NCBI GenBank assembly: GCA_903884505.1
Contig: CAISET010000025.1
Span: forward strand, 1 to 58,921
Length of the DNA stretch: 58,921 nucleotides
Direction: 5' to 3'
Source of the DNA: an uncultured Microcaldota archaeon
Lineage (GTDB): Archaea; Micrarchaeota; Micrarchaeia; Burarchaeales; Fermentimicrarchaeaceae
Shown piece by piece: positions 17,950-25,912 of this stretch (positions within the stretch are counted from its first letter, which is position 1; each line of letters starts with the position of its first letter). A model generated the notes under the pieces. That model saw only the letters and a program-made list of their open reading frames with translations. It was not told the DNA's origin and ran no database searches. The position numbers were made by a program, and so were the translations under genes.

Positions 17950-18713
17950 GCTTCCTTCTCCAGCATTCTTTTCAGTTCCAGCGGCTCAGTGAAAAACTTT
18001 TTCACCGCTCCCAGCGAGCCCTCCGCATCCACGGTCTCGAGCGAGGCGTTCTCAAACCTCGGGTTCCTCTTGTAGCTGACCTTTCCGCCCTTCTCGTCAT
18101 AGAAAACGTGGTACGGGAACCCCAGCGCCCTGACCGCCTCATAATCATGCCCCGCAGCATGTGGCACGAACCCCGCGAGCACTACTCCCTCATCCCCGCA
18201 GCAGGTCCTGTGCACCCAATCCGGCGGAATGTAGCATTCGTCGCCCTTCCCCATCCTCACGACCCTAGTGAGGTTGCTTCCAGGGAGATACATAATGAGC
18301 GACGCCTTACCGGCGAGCACCGAGTAAATCTCCCCGAGCCTCTTCTCATGGCCATGCCCATAAGTGCAAAACAGCTCCCCATTTCCGGAAGTGGAAATAA
18401 CGCCGTAGTTGATTATCGTGAGGTCGCACGCAATCCCCGACTTCCTCCCAAGCTCCGCAATCTTCGGGGCGAACTTCCAGAGGTTTATCACCTCATAAAC
18501 AATCGGGTCGCCCTTTTTCTCGATAAGCTCCTTTCCTGCCGCCTGGTCGAAAATAACGCGGTCCTGCGCCATCTTCGCGAGCGTCCTCTTCCAGGTCGCC
18601 GAAGCCACTGCATCCGCGCCAAACCCGCGCGGTTTCACGAGGTAACTCTTCCCCTGCTTCCAGATGCTTACCTCGAGCAAGTCCGTATCTTCCATCTTCC
18701 GCACCAACGCCAT
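17946..18713 (-). CDS. cupin-type glucose-6-phosphate isomerase
   Basis: 255 residues from the ATG at 18713. The cupin core reads CTYGHGHEKRLGEIYSVLAG (metal-binding HxH...E) followed by MGKGDECYIPPDWVHRTCC (second His), the pattern of archaeal cPGI. It interconverts glucose-6-phosphate and fructose-6-phosphate in the cytoplasm, linking gluconeogenesis to the glycosyltransferase and GlmS. Remarkably, the ATG begins only two bases after the discriminator base of tRNA-Gln upstream, so the message should be released by tRNA 3' processing. An alternative internal ATG at 18695 exists. Confidence 0.88.
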   Translation of the reverse strand: MALVRKMEDTDLLEVSIWKQGKSYLVKPRGFGADAVASATWKRTLAKMAQDRVIFDQAAGKELIEKKGDPIVYEVINLWKFAPKIAELGRKSGIACDLTIINYGVISTSGNGELFCTYGHGHEKRLGEIYSVLAGKASLIMYLPGSNLTRVVRMGKGDECYIPPDWVHRTCCGDEGVVLAGFVPHAAGHDYEAVRALGFPYHVFYDEKGGKVSYKRNPRFENASLETVDAEGSLGAVKKFFTEPLELKRMLEKEA

Positions 18714-18715
18714 GA

Positions 18716-18788
18716 TAGCCCCGACCGGATTCGAACCGATGTGTGCAGGTTCAGAGCCTGCCATCCTTGGCCACTAGATGACGGGGCT
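18716..18788 (-). tRNA. tRNA-Gln (CUG)
   Basis: 73-nt cloverleaf. Acceptor AGCCCCG pairs with CGGGGCT, discriminator A; D stem ATCT/GGAT; anticodon stem GCAGG/CCTGC with loop CTCTGAA (anticodon CTG); T stem ATCGG/CCGGT with loop TTCGAAT. CCA is not encoded. The shared TATA at 18817-18822 lies about 31 bases upstream. The PGI start codon follows after two bases. Confidence 0.93.
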
Positions 18789-18816
18789 AGTGAGGCTATA
18801 GTTTCGAGGATTGCCA

Positions 18817-18822
18817 TTTAAA
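18817..18822. promoter_or_regulatory. palindromic TATA shared by tRNA-Gln and MFS gene
   Basis: TTTAAA within CCATTTAAAACA, centre 18819.5. The tRNA 5' end is 31.5 bases to the left and the GTG start of the transporter 25.5 bases to the right. One element appears to serve a tRNA and a leaderless mRNA in opposite directions. Confidence 0.55.
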
Positions 18823-18844
18823 ACAATTCCTCCAAACCTATAGC

Positions 18845-20023
18845 GTGGAGCGAAAAAAGGCCGGCGTCCCGCGCACAGTCTATCTTCTCGGTATCGTAAG
18901 CTTCCTCACAGATGTCTCCAGCGAGATGATATTCCCCCTTCTCCCTCTTTTCATCACAACAATACTGGGCGCAGGGGCGGAGGTCCTCGGCCTCATCGAG
19001 GGGGTCGCGGACAGCGCCGCAAGCATCATAGACATCTTCGTCGGCTACTTCTCGGACAAGGCGGGCGAGCGGAAGAAGTTCGTAATCCTGGGCTACGGCC
19101 TCTCGGCCGTCACAAAAGTGGGCATAGCGCTCTCCACTTCCTGGTGGCACATACTGATAATGAGGGGAACCGAGCGCATAGGGAAAAGCATCCGGACCTC
19201 TCCGCGCGACGCCCTGATAGCCGATGCGACCCCGCAGGAGCTGCGCGGGAAGTCATTCGGGCTCCACCGCGCGATGGACACGCTGGGCGCGATACTGGGC
19301 CCGCTCATCGCCCTCGCCATCCTTTCCATCCTCGGCTCTACCGAGCCCGGCTACCGGGCCGTCTTTTACGCGGCGCTCATCCCGGCGTTCCTCGCAGTCC
19401 TCGCGATACTCCTCCTCATCCGCGAGCCGAAGAAGGCAGCAGCAAAAGCCGCCAAGCGCCCGTCCTTCTGGGAATCCCTGCGCCAGACAACGCGCGACTA
19501 CAGGGCATTCCTCTCCGTTTCCGCGCTTTTCTCGCTCTCCTACTTCTCATTCGCGTTCCTCATCGTCAGGGCGGCCGACCTCGGCGTTTCCGCCCAGGAC
19601 GTCCTGCTCATGTACATCCTTTACAACGTGGTCTACGCGCTCTCGTCAGTCCCGGGCGGAATGCTTTCGGACAAGATTGGGAGGAAGCCGGTGATAGCGG
19701 GCGCATTCCTCATCTACGCCTGCGTCTGCCTCGGATTCGCGTTCGCCTCCTCCTGGTGGCACGCCGCGCTCCTCTTCGCCCTCTACGGGATTTTCGTCGC
19801 CCTTGATGAGTCCGTGAACAAGGCCTACATCGCTGACCTCGTCCCGCCCGAGAAGCGGGGAATCTCGCTCGGCGCCTACAATTCGCTCGTGGGCGCGGTC
19901 TATCTCCCCGCAAGCATAGTCGCTGGCGCGCTCTGGGCCGCGCTCGGCCCCGCAGCCACCTTCGAGTTCGCCGCGGCAGTCGCGTTCATCTCAGCGATAG
20001 GCATAATAGCAGCATGCAAATAG
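18845..20023 (+). CDS. MFS transporter
   Basis: 392 residues with about 12 hydrophobic helices. Starts with GTG at 18845, consistent with the TATA 25 bases upstream. Contains FVGYFSDKAGERKKFVILGYG (the MFS loop 2-3 motif) and a second copy MLSDKIGRKPVIAGAFL in the C-terminal half. It resembles the drug/sugar-phosphate branch of MFS permeases. A substrate cannot be assigned. The lipoprotein gene follows after 21 bases. Confidence 0.85.
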   Translation: MERKKAGVPRTVYLLGIVSFLTDVSSEMIFPLLPLFITTILGAGAEVLGLIEGVADSAASIIDIFVGYFSDKAGERKKFVILGYGLSAVTKVGIALSTSWWHILIMRGTERIGKSIRTSPRDALIADATPQELRGKSFGLHRAMDTLGAILGPLIALAILSILGSTEPGYRAVFYAALIPAFLAVLAILLLIREPKKAAAKAAKRPSFWESLRQTTRDYRAFLSVSALFSLSYFSFAFLIVRAADLGVSAQDVLLMYILYNVVYALSSVPGGMLSDKIGRKPVIAGAFLIYACVCLGFAFASSWWHAALLFALYGIFVALDESVNKAYIADLVPPEKRGISLGAYNSLVGAVYLPASIVAGALWAALGPAATFEFAAAVAFISAIGIIAACK

Positions 20024-20044
20024 AATAAGGGCAGGAGATTTGGA

Positions 20045-20971
20045 ATGAAGAAACTCACACCTCTCGCATTCGCAGCAATCTTCCTCTTCGGCTGCTGCAT
20101 GCCCGGGGGTTCAGCCGGCCCGTTCGACCTCGTTCCCGCATCAGCCACGTCAGTCGCAACCCTTTCCCCCTCCTCGGTCCTCAACGACCCCGATTTCGCA
20201 TACTTCTACGCAAAGGCGAATTCCAACAGAAGCATCAACGATGAGTTCGCCGCAATCACGGCGGCAACCGGCGTGCAGATGCGCAACGTAACCCTCGCAG
20301 TCCTCTTCAGCACCGGCACGGGTGCAGACCGCAAGAGCGCCGCATTCCTGCAGGGCGGATTCGACGCATCCGCCACCGAGCAGAGGCTCAGGTCCGACCC
20401 CTCCTGGAGCGCAACCGATTACGCTGGCTATTCCGTCTTCCGCAAATCAGGTGAAAACAATGCAATCGCATTCATCGATGGCAGCCTGCTGGTAGGCGCG
20501 CCATCCGCCGTGCAGTCCGCAATTGACGTGAAGAAAGGCACCGCGCAGAACATACGCAGCAACGCGGAGCTGATGGGCATCCTCAACAAGCTGAACACAA
20601 GCGCAGAACTCGTCTATGCCTCCGAATCCACTGGCGCCCTTCCCTCGGAGCTGACCTCCTCGCCCCTGAACGCATCCTTCTTCAGCGGGGTGCGCGCATC
20701 CGGCCTGGACATAAGCAAGAGGCTGGAAACGATTGATGTGAACGCAGTGCTTCTCACGGACAACTCAGTTGAGGCAGGAAAGCTGCAGGGCTCGCTCACC
20801 ACATTCGCCACGCTCGCAACCACCGTATTCGCGCAGCCTGTCGGCAGCCTTGCGGGCCTAATCGCAAAAATCCACATCTCTTCGGAAGGCGAATACGTGC
20901 TCATCTCGCTGCAGACATCCGTTGACGAATTGAAGGCAGCAGAAACAGAACTGAACACTCCTCCCGCCTAA
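20045..20971 (+). CDS. predicted lipoprotein, 308 aa
   Basis: Starts MKKLTPLAFAAIFLFGCC: a signal peptide with lipobox-like LFGC, so probably lipid-anchored outside the membrane. GGAG lies 8 bases upstream of the ATG. The mature part has alternating strands and helices (SATSVATLSPSSVLNDPDFA; AGYSVFRKSGENNAIAFIDGS; KIHISSEGEYVLISLQTSV), like the DUF3352-type periplasmic fold, though this is a weak resemblance. Its stop overlaps a decayed copy of the archease 3' end on the other strand. Confidence 0.7.
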   Translation: MKKLTPLAFAAIFLFGCCMPGGSAGPFDLVPASATSVATLSPSSVLNDPDFAYFYAKANSNRSINDEFAAITAATGVQMRNVTLAVLFSTGTGADRKSAAFLQGGFDASATEQRLRSDPSWSATDYAGYSVFRKSGENNAIAFIDGSLLVGAPSAVQSAIDVKKGTAQNIRSNAELMGILNKLNTSAELVYASESTGALPSELTSSPLNASFFSGVRASGLDISKRLETIDVNAVLLTDNSVEAGKLQGSLTTFATLATTVFAQPVGSLAGLIAKIHISSEGEYVLISLQTSVDELKAAETELNTPPA

Positions 20972-21055
20972 ATGTCAAGAAGCACCTGATTTTTCCAGAT
21001 CCTTCCTTCGCGCATGCTAAACGTCCAGCACCCAATTCCTCCAGAGCTTTCCTTC
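20968..21055 (-). repeat. two displaced, decayed copies of the archease 3' end
   Basis: Downstream of the archease stop the minus strand carries EGKLWRNWVLDV-stop (21017-21055), then a 7-base spacer CATGCGC, then EGRIWKNQVLLDI-stop (20968-21009). Both match the real C-terminus KGKWKIRVLLDI-stop with largely changed codons. CATGCGC equals part of the core of the hairpin elements found elsewhere in the window, so it may be an excision scar. Confidence 0.7.
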
Positions 21056-21068
21056 ACACCTGCCGCCT

Positions 21069-21494
21069 TCAGATATCCAGCAGCACCCTAATCTTCCACT
21101 TCCCCTTCTTCTCCTCAACTTTCAGCATTCCGTGGGTTACCCCCTTGACGACCGTCCTTCCAATTGCCGGGTTCATCTCAGAGCCGTGAGCCTTCCCTTC
21201 AATGAAAAACCCGCCTTCCCTCTTCCCGAAATTATCCACCTTGAACCTCTTCAAAAACAGCTCCTCCGCGTCCATCTCGCTCAGCAAATCGGAGAGCGTG
21301 AATGCGACCAGGTCCTCCAGATTATCCGCCTTATCGCTCACCTCAACCACTTTCCTTTCCCCGACCTTGCCTGCATCGCAAATCGTGCCGAACAAGGCGT
21401 CAGCCGCCGCTTCCAGCGCCTCCTCGAACGAGTCCCCGCTGGCCTCGAACAGCACATCCGCAGTATGCTCCAGGAATTTGTAGCTACCCGCCAT
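21069..21494 (-). CDS. archease (RtcB activator)
   Basis: 141 residues from the ATG at 21494, preceded by GGGAGGGGAG at a good distance; the upstream ATGs at 21500 and 21524 are less well placed. Contains YKFLEHTADVLFEASG, the archease N-terminal signature with the metal-binding Asp, and the conserved AIGRTVVKGVTHGMLKV. Archease accelerates the RtcB RNA ligase, which joins tRNA exons, and the window has interrupted tRNAs. It follows apgM by 47 bases in the same direction. Its 3' end has been duplicated twice downstream. Confidence 0.9.
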   Translation of the reverse strand: MAGSYKFLEHTADVLFEASGDSFEEALEAAADALFGTICDAGKVGERKVVEVSDKADNLEDLVAFTLSDLLSEMDAEELFLKRFKVDNFGKREGGFFIEGKAHGSEMNPAIGRTVVKGVTHGMLKVEEKKGKWKIRVLLDI

Positions 21495-21541
21495 AAACAT
21501 CTCCCCTCCCATCAAGTCTCGCATGCATGAAAAACCCGCAC

Positions 21542-22774
21542 CTACGCACCATAGACGTGCTCCTTGTTCATCAAATCGAGCAGCATGGGCATCACATCAA
21601 GCCCGATGAATTGCCCGAGCCCCCCTTTCTCACAGGAGAGCTCGTCAAACTTCCTCACCTCATCCCTGCGGATTCCGGGCCCCCAGAGGGCAAATGGCGT
21701 AGGCTCGCTTGAATGCCTCTTCTTCATGCAGCTTGTGGTGTGGTCCGCGGTTATTGCGATGCACACGTCCTTCCCGCAGCCTTTCACAAGCAGCCCCACC
21801 ATCGCATCTATCCTCTCAATCATCTTTTTCTTCCCATCAAAATCGCCGTCATGCCCGCAGTTGTCCGTGCCCTTCACATGCACGAAGACGAGATCATACC
21901 CCTTCCTCAGGAGCGCGAGCGCAGCCTTCCCCTTTGCCATCACATCCGTATCCAGCGCGCCAGTCGCTCCCTTCACATCAACAACATCCATTCCCACAAA
22001 CTTTGCAACACCCTTGTAGAGCGCCCCGCCTGCAACGCATCCCGCCTTAACTCCGAACCTCTCCTTCAGCAGCGGCGGCTTCTCATAGATTCCCGCTCCC
22101 CTCGGCAGCGCAATGTTCGCAGTCAGCAGGCCCGCCTTCTTCCTCTTCAGATTCAGCGGATGCCTCTCCAGAATCTCATAAGACCTCTTCACAAACTCAT
22201 TCAAGACCTTCGCCGTCCTCGCAGCCTCCTTGCTCTTGTCGAGCGGCTTCACGGCCAAGACCTTCACTTTCTCCCCCTCATGCGGGTCCGCATCAGTTAT
22301 CCTGCATGAGAGGCCCTTTCCCCTGAGCACGAGCGCTGCCCTGTGCTCAACAGTCGGCTTGAATACGACTTTCACCCCGTCAATCTTCATCCCATCCAGC
22401 GCCTTTCCCAGCACCTTCGCCTCAGCGCTGTCTATCCTCCCTGCCCTCCTGTCAATTATTCCCATGCCCTTTCCCACAGTCGCGAAATTGCACCTGAAAG
22501 CCACATCCCCATGCTCCAGCTTGAGGTTCGCGCCCAATGCCTCGAAGACCCCCCTTCCCGAATAATAGCACCTCGGGTCATACCCGAAGAGCGCAAGGTG
22601 CGCAGTGTCGCTTCCCGGTATTATTCCCCTGCCAATCGTGTGCATCAGCCCGGAAATTCCCTCAGCCGCCAATCTGTCCATGTTCGGCTTCTTCGCAGCG
22701 CTGAGCGGCGTCCTTCCCTTCGCATCCGGCAAATCGCCCATTCCATCGCAAACAATCAGAACCGTTTTCACCAT
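21542..22774 (-). CDS. apgM: 2,3-bisphosphoglycerate-independent phosphoglycerate mutase (archaeal)
   Basis: 410 residues, usual ApgM length. Starts MVKTVLIVCDGMGDLP (metal-binding Asp) with TPLSAAKKPNMDRLAAEG, then GRGIIPGSDTAHLALFGYDP carrying the catalytic Ser, and HVKGTDNCGHDGDF and ITADHTTSC supplying C-terminal metal ligands. It interconverts 3- and 2-phosphoglycerate. It lies between ribK and archease on the minus strand. The start codon is only about 4 bases beyond degenerate repeats of the ribK 3' end. Confidence 0.93.
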   Translation of the reverse strand: MVKTVLIVCDGMGDLPDAKGRTPLSAAKKPNMDRLAAEGISGLMHTIGRGIIPGSDTAHLALFGYDPRCYYSGRGVFEALGANLKLEHGDVAFRCNFATVGKGMGIIDRRAGRIDSAEAKVLGKALDGMKIDGVKVVFKPTVEHRAALVLRGKGLSCRITDADPHEGEKVKVLAVKPLDKSKEAARTAKVLNEFVKRSYEILERHPLNLKRKKAGLLTANIALPRGAGIYEKPPLLKERFGVKAGCVAGGALYKGVAKFVGMDVVDVKGATGALDTDVMAKGKAALALLRKGYDLVFVHVKGTDNCGHDGDFDGKKKMIERIDAMVGLLVKGCGKDVCIAITADHTTSCMKKRHSSEPTPFALWGPGIRRDEVRKFDELSCEKGGLGQFIGLDVMPMLLDLMNKEHVYGA

Positions 22775-22873
22775 CGAATCACCCTTGCAGGAAAGCTCAC
22801 CCTTCCTCCCGCAATCATCCTTGCAGGAAGCCCGCCGTGCCTTCCATCCTCAACCCCGTCTCTCGCCATGCAT
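22775..22873 (-). repeat. tandem decayed copies of the ribK 3' end
   Basis: After the ribK stop (TCGCAGGGGTGA) the minus strand has two about 37-base units, each with TTCCTGCAAGGRTGATT, readable as FLQG-stop against the real VSQG-stop. The two units are clearly related to each other. Relation to ribK rests on QG-stop plus flanking GGGAG...GTGAGC and is moderate. Confidence 0.45.
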
Positions 22874-23527
22874 TCACCCCTGCGAAACCTCGATGCTCAC
22901 GTGGCTCCCGTCCTTCAGCCCCAGCTCCTTCCTCAGGTTCTTCGCAGAAACAATCTCAAGCACCTCAGGCCCATAATGCGAGCGCATGGGCAATATCACC
23001 GCCCCCTTTGCCCTCCCGTTCACCACGCACGGGAGGCATTTCGCCGCCCCGAGCATCCTCCCCTGCTTGAAGAACCCCTTGAGCTCAATCCCCTTCGAAT
23101 TAAGGAGCGCCGCCTTCTTCGACCTGTCACTGAGCGCGATATTCAGCGTTCCCGGGAATGGCATGAACCCCAATCGCTCCCTCACCTGGCTCCTGTATCC
23201 CGGCATGGAGATGTAATACCTGCCATCCCCTGTCCCGCTCATCACCTTTCCCGAAAGCGCGAGCCTCTCCTTCGCCTCGAACACGTTCTGCAATATGCCA
23301 TACAGCGTCCCGCACCTTGCCATGAAATTGGGCGTGAGCCTGATTCCGGAGCGCGTCCTCTCAAGGTAGTTGTCCTTCTCGAGCTCGATGAGCCACCTAG
23401 ACGCGCTCTGCTGCGAGATGCCCAGCTCGTTCGCGAGCTCGGTCGTAGAGATTATGAAGTTCTCCTTATGTGCCCCATTCCTCATCAGGAAGAAAAGCAG
23501 GTCCAGCTTCGATGCCTTCTTGAACAT
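22874..23527 (-). CDS. ribK: CTP-dependent riboflavin kinase with N-terminal HTH
   Basis: 217 residues. Residues 1-about 85 form a winged HTH (LANELGISQQSASRWLIELE), as in archaeal RibK fused to a regulator. The kinase barrel follows with SGKVMSGTGDGRYYISM, LGFMPFPGTLNI and a C-terminal SHYGPEVLEIVSAKNLR. It makes FMN from riboflavin using CTP. The HTH suggests autoregulation. A TATA (TTTTAAGTATT) 24-26 bases upstream of the ATG implies a leaderless mRNA. Confidence 0.92.
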   Translation of the reverse strand: MFKKASKLDLLFFLMRNGAHKENFIISTTELANELGISQQSASRWLIELEKDNYLERTRSGIRLTPNFMARCGTLYGILQNVFEAKERLALSGKVMSGTGDGRYYISMPGYRSQVRERLGFMPFPGTLNIALSDRSKKAALLNSKGIELKGFFKQGRMLGAAKCLPCVVNGRAKGAVILPMRSHYGPEVLEIVSAKNLRKELGLKDGSHVSIEVSQG

Positions 23528-23546
23528 GAACCAGGTTTGGGGGTGA

Positions 23547-23556
23547 ATACTTAAAA
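23547..23556 (-). promoter_or_regulatory. TATA box of ribK
   Basis: Minus-strand TTTTAAGTATT centred about 24 bases upstream of the ATG at 23527, in the 39-base gap after the beta-helix gene. Confidence 0.5.
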
Positions 23557-23566
23557 ACGGGTAGGG

Positions 23567-25903
23567 CTACGGTGTCGGGCAGGTCGTGAGCCACCAGCAG
23601 TTCTTGGAATTGCAGGTGTTCCCAAGGTCATTGTTCGAGCTTCCGGACTCGCACCGGAAGTCTGTCGGGTTGCCCGTTGCCGTGTTGTCCGTGAAGTTGT
23701 TCCCTGCGCTGCCGGGGCCTATTTGGATGCCGTACCACCTGTTCGAGGTGACGTTATTGCCTGTGAATGCATTGCTGCTGCCGCCAACAATAAAGCCCTG
23801 GCCAAACGCGTTCACATTGCAATTCTCCACTGTGATTCCGCTCGCGTCTATCAGCCAAATGCCGATGCCATTCATATGGCCCGTGATGTTGTGGTGGTTG
23901 CAGTCGAGCGTGGAGCCGCTGGCTTCTGAATAGAATCTTATGCCCCCATCAGAATAGTTGTTAAGATCATTGTTGAGGGTGTACTCGCCCTCAACGCCTA
24001 TGCAGCACGGGATGGAGCTCACCACCCAGCCCGGCGCACACGCGGGAGGCGTTGGGGGCGGGCAGCCGTCGTTGCAGGCGATGCTCCCGCTGCATTGCGT
24101 CCCAGGGTACGGCACGCAGACGTTCCCGCTGTCATCCGTCTGCCCGGAACTGCACTGGATGTTATAACGCGCATTCCAGCAGGCGATGTTGTTGGAGAGG
24201 TTGTTGCCGCTCCCAGCTATGACCAATCCCGAGTCTTGGTTGGAGCTGGCGTTGTTTCCGCTTATAATCTCGTTATTGCCGTTTACAACTATCCCATAAT
24301 AGGCATCGGTGACGTCGTTATTAGTGACGTTGCATCCATTCGATTGGGAGACTGCCAGGCCGCCGCCGGTGCCACTGCCGGTCAGGGTGTTGCCATCGAC
24401 GTTGCTGTTGTCCGAATTGTCAACATATATTCCTCCGCCAGACAAGACGTGGTTGCCCGTGACCTGGCTGTTCGGGTCCCAGGTGAGGTAGATGCCGTCA
24501 TTGGATGCGCCGCTCATCGTGTTCCCGCTGACTGTTATGCCGGGCGAATTCATGAAATAGATGGCGAAGTTGAAATTGACAGTGTTGCAGTTCTCAACCG
24601 TGATGTCGCTCACCCCGTTCCCATAGACCGCCGAGCTTGCAAAAGTGTGGCCCGTGATGTTGTGGTGGTTGCAGTTGAGCGTCGAGCCGTTCGCACTTGG
24701 GGAAAAGGATATGCACGCGCCCGGCGGGCTTATGTCGTGCCCGAGCGTATACGCGCCCGGCGTGGTTATTTCACAACAGGAGTTTATCGTGGTCCCCGAG
24801 CATTGCGCGGGGCAGCTTGTGAGCCAGGGGCAGGAGTACTTGCTGGCGCAGCTGTTGCCTCCGCCGTCGGTGTTGTCGTCTGATGTATCGCAGTAAAAGT
24901 CATTATCGAACGAGCCCTGTGCGGTGTTGCGGGTGAATGTGTTGCCGGTTGAGGAGATAAGCTGGAAACCCTCACCCACCGGATCGTTTGCGGTGTTGCC
25001 CGTGAAGATGCTGCCGGTCGAGGATATCAGCAGAAGGCCGATAAAGTTCGAGTCGAAATGATTGTCCGTTATGTTGTTGCTGTTGGAGGACTCAACGAAA
25101 ATTCCCTGCCCAAAGTTGGCCACATCGCAATGCCTCACGGTTACGTTTGTGACGCTCTGCAGATAGATGCCATTGCCGTTCCATTGGCCGGTGGTGTTGA
25201 TTGTGTGGCCGTAGCAGTCGAGCGTCACGTTGTTTGAAGTTATGTCTATGCAGTCATTGCCGCTGGCGTTTAGGTCGCTGTTCAGGTAGTAATAGCCCGG
25301 AGAGCTGATTGTATAAGGAGCTGAGGAGCAATCGATGATAGGGGTTGCGTCCGGCGGCGGGGTCGGGAATGGCGTTGTTGTCGGGCTTCCGGTTGGCTGA
25401 AGGGTGGACGCTGGTTCAAGCCTTGCGTTTATGTCTCCGCAGACCAGCCTTTGGGTGTTGGTGCCGGATTCCGTATAAGTGACGCAGGCTGTTCCTTTGT
25501 ATCTCGTGCCTGCTTCGCCCGTTGCGCCTTCGCATGCGATTCCAGTATTGGGGGAGGTTCCTCCCGTTATCCACCTGTGCTCACCGCTTGGGACGGTGAT
25601 GTCTTCCGTAAGGGGAGCCGTGTGGAGTGCAGCAGTTGAGTTCTGGGAGCAGGAGATTCCTATAATTTGAATAGACCTGCCGGTTGCCTGGCCGAAGTCC
25701 AATTCTAATGAGCCGGTGCCGTTCCCCACTTTGAATGTGTAGCAGGAGAAGCCGGGTTGGAAGAGGCAGGTGTTCGGGGTGGTGTTCTGGGGGCTGAGGA
25801 CGCCGATGTAGAAAAGGACTGCAAGAAGAATGACGACTACGAGGATTGCCCAGCCGTTGGTGATGAGGAATTCGATGGCTGCCTGTGCGCGGGAAGATTT
25901 CAC
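23567..25903 (-). CDS. class III-signal surface protein with right-handed beta-helix
   Basis: 778 residues from a GTG nine bases after the trxB stop. N-terminal MKSSRAQAAIEFLITNGWA then ILVVVILLAVLFYIGVL is a class III (prepilin-type) signal with hydrophobic helix. A conserved about 150-residue domain with paired Cys (CLFQPGFSC) follows, then a Pro/Thr linker and long NosD/CASH-type beta-helix repeats (SGNNLSNN, GNTFTRNTA, NVTLDCYGHTI). Cys-rich turns suggest disulfides. Probably assembled at the cell surface after prepilin-peptidase cleavage. Two relatives occur at 48108 and 58349. Co-direction with thioredoxin reductase may reflect disulfide management. Confidence 0.88.
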   Translation of the reverse strand: MKSSRAQAAIEFLITNGWAILVVVILLAVLFYIGVLSPQNTTPNTCLFQPGFSCYTFKVGNGTGSLELDFGQATGRSIQIIGISCSQNSTAALHTAPLTEDITVPSGEHRWITGGTSPNTGIACEGATGEAGTRYKGTACVTYTESGTNTQRLVCGDINARLEPASTLQPTGSPTTTPFPTPPPDATPIIDCSSAPYTISSPGYYYLNSDLNASGNDCIDITSNNVTLDCYGHTINTTGQWNGNGIYLQSVTNVTVRHCDVANFGQGIFVESSNSNNITDNHFDSNFIGLLLISSTGSIFTGNTANDPVGEGFQLISSTGNTFTRNTAQGSFDNDFYCDTSDDNTDGGGNSCASKYSCPWLTSCPAQCSGTTINSCCEITTPGAYTLGHDISPPGACISFSPSANGSTLNCNHHNITGHTFASSAVYGNGVSDITVENCNTVNFNFAIYFMNSPGITVSGNTMSGASNDGIYLTWDPNSQVTGNHVLSGGGIYVDNSDNSNVDGNTLTGSGTGGGLAVSQSNGCNVTNNDVTDAYYGIVVNGNNEIISGNNASSNQDSGLVIAGSGNNLSNNIACWNARYNIQCSSGQTDDSGNVCVPYPGTQCSGSIACNDGCPPPTPPACAPGWVVSSIPCCIGVEGEYTLNNDLNNYSDGGIRFYSEASGSTLDCNHHNITGHMNGIGIWLIDASGITVENCNVNAFGQGFIVGGSSNAFTGNNVTSNRWYGIQIGPGSAGNNFTDNTATGNPTDFRCESGSSNNDLGNTCNSKNCWWLTTCPTP

Positions 25904-25912
25904 GGCATTCCC

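Noticed and set aside
18714-18764. Longer N-terminus of PGI reading through tRNA-Gln
   Set aside because: The extra 17 codons are the tRNA sequence itself; the ATG directly after the tRNA is the first sensible start.
22343-23554. Long plus-strand frame of 403 codons over apgM and ribK
   Set aside because: Antisense to two well-identified genes, with His/Arg/Pro-rich composition typical of complement frames in GC-rich DNA.
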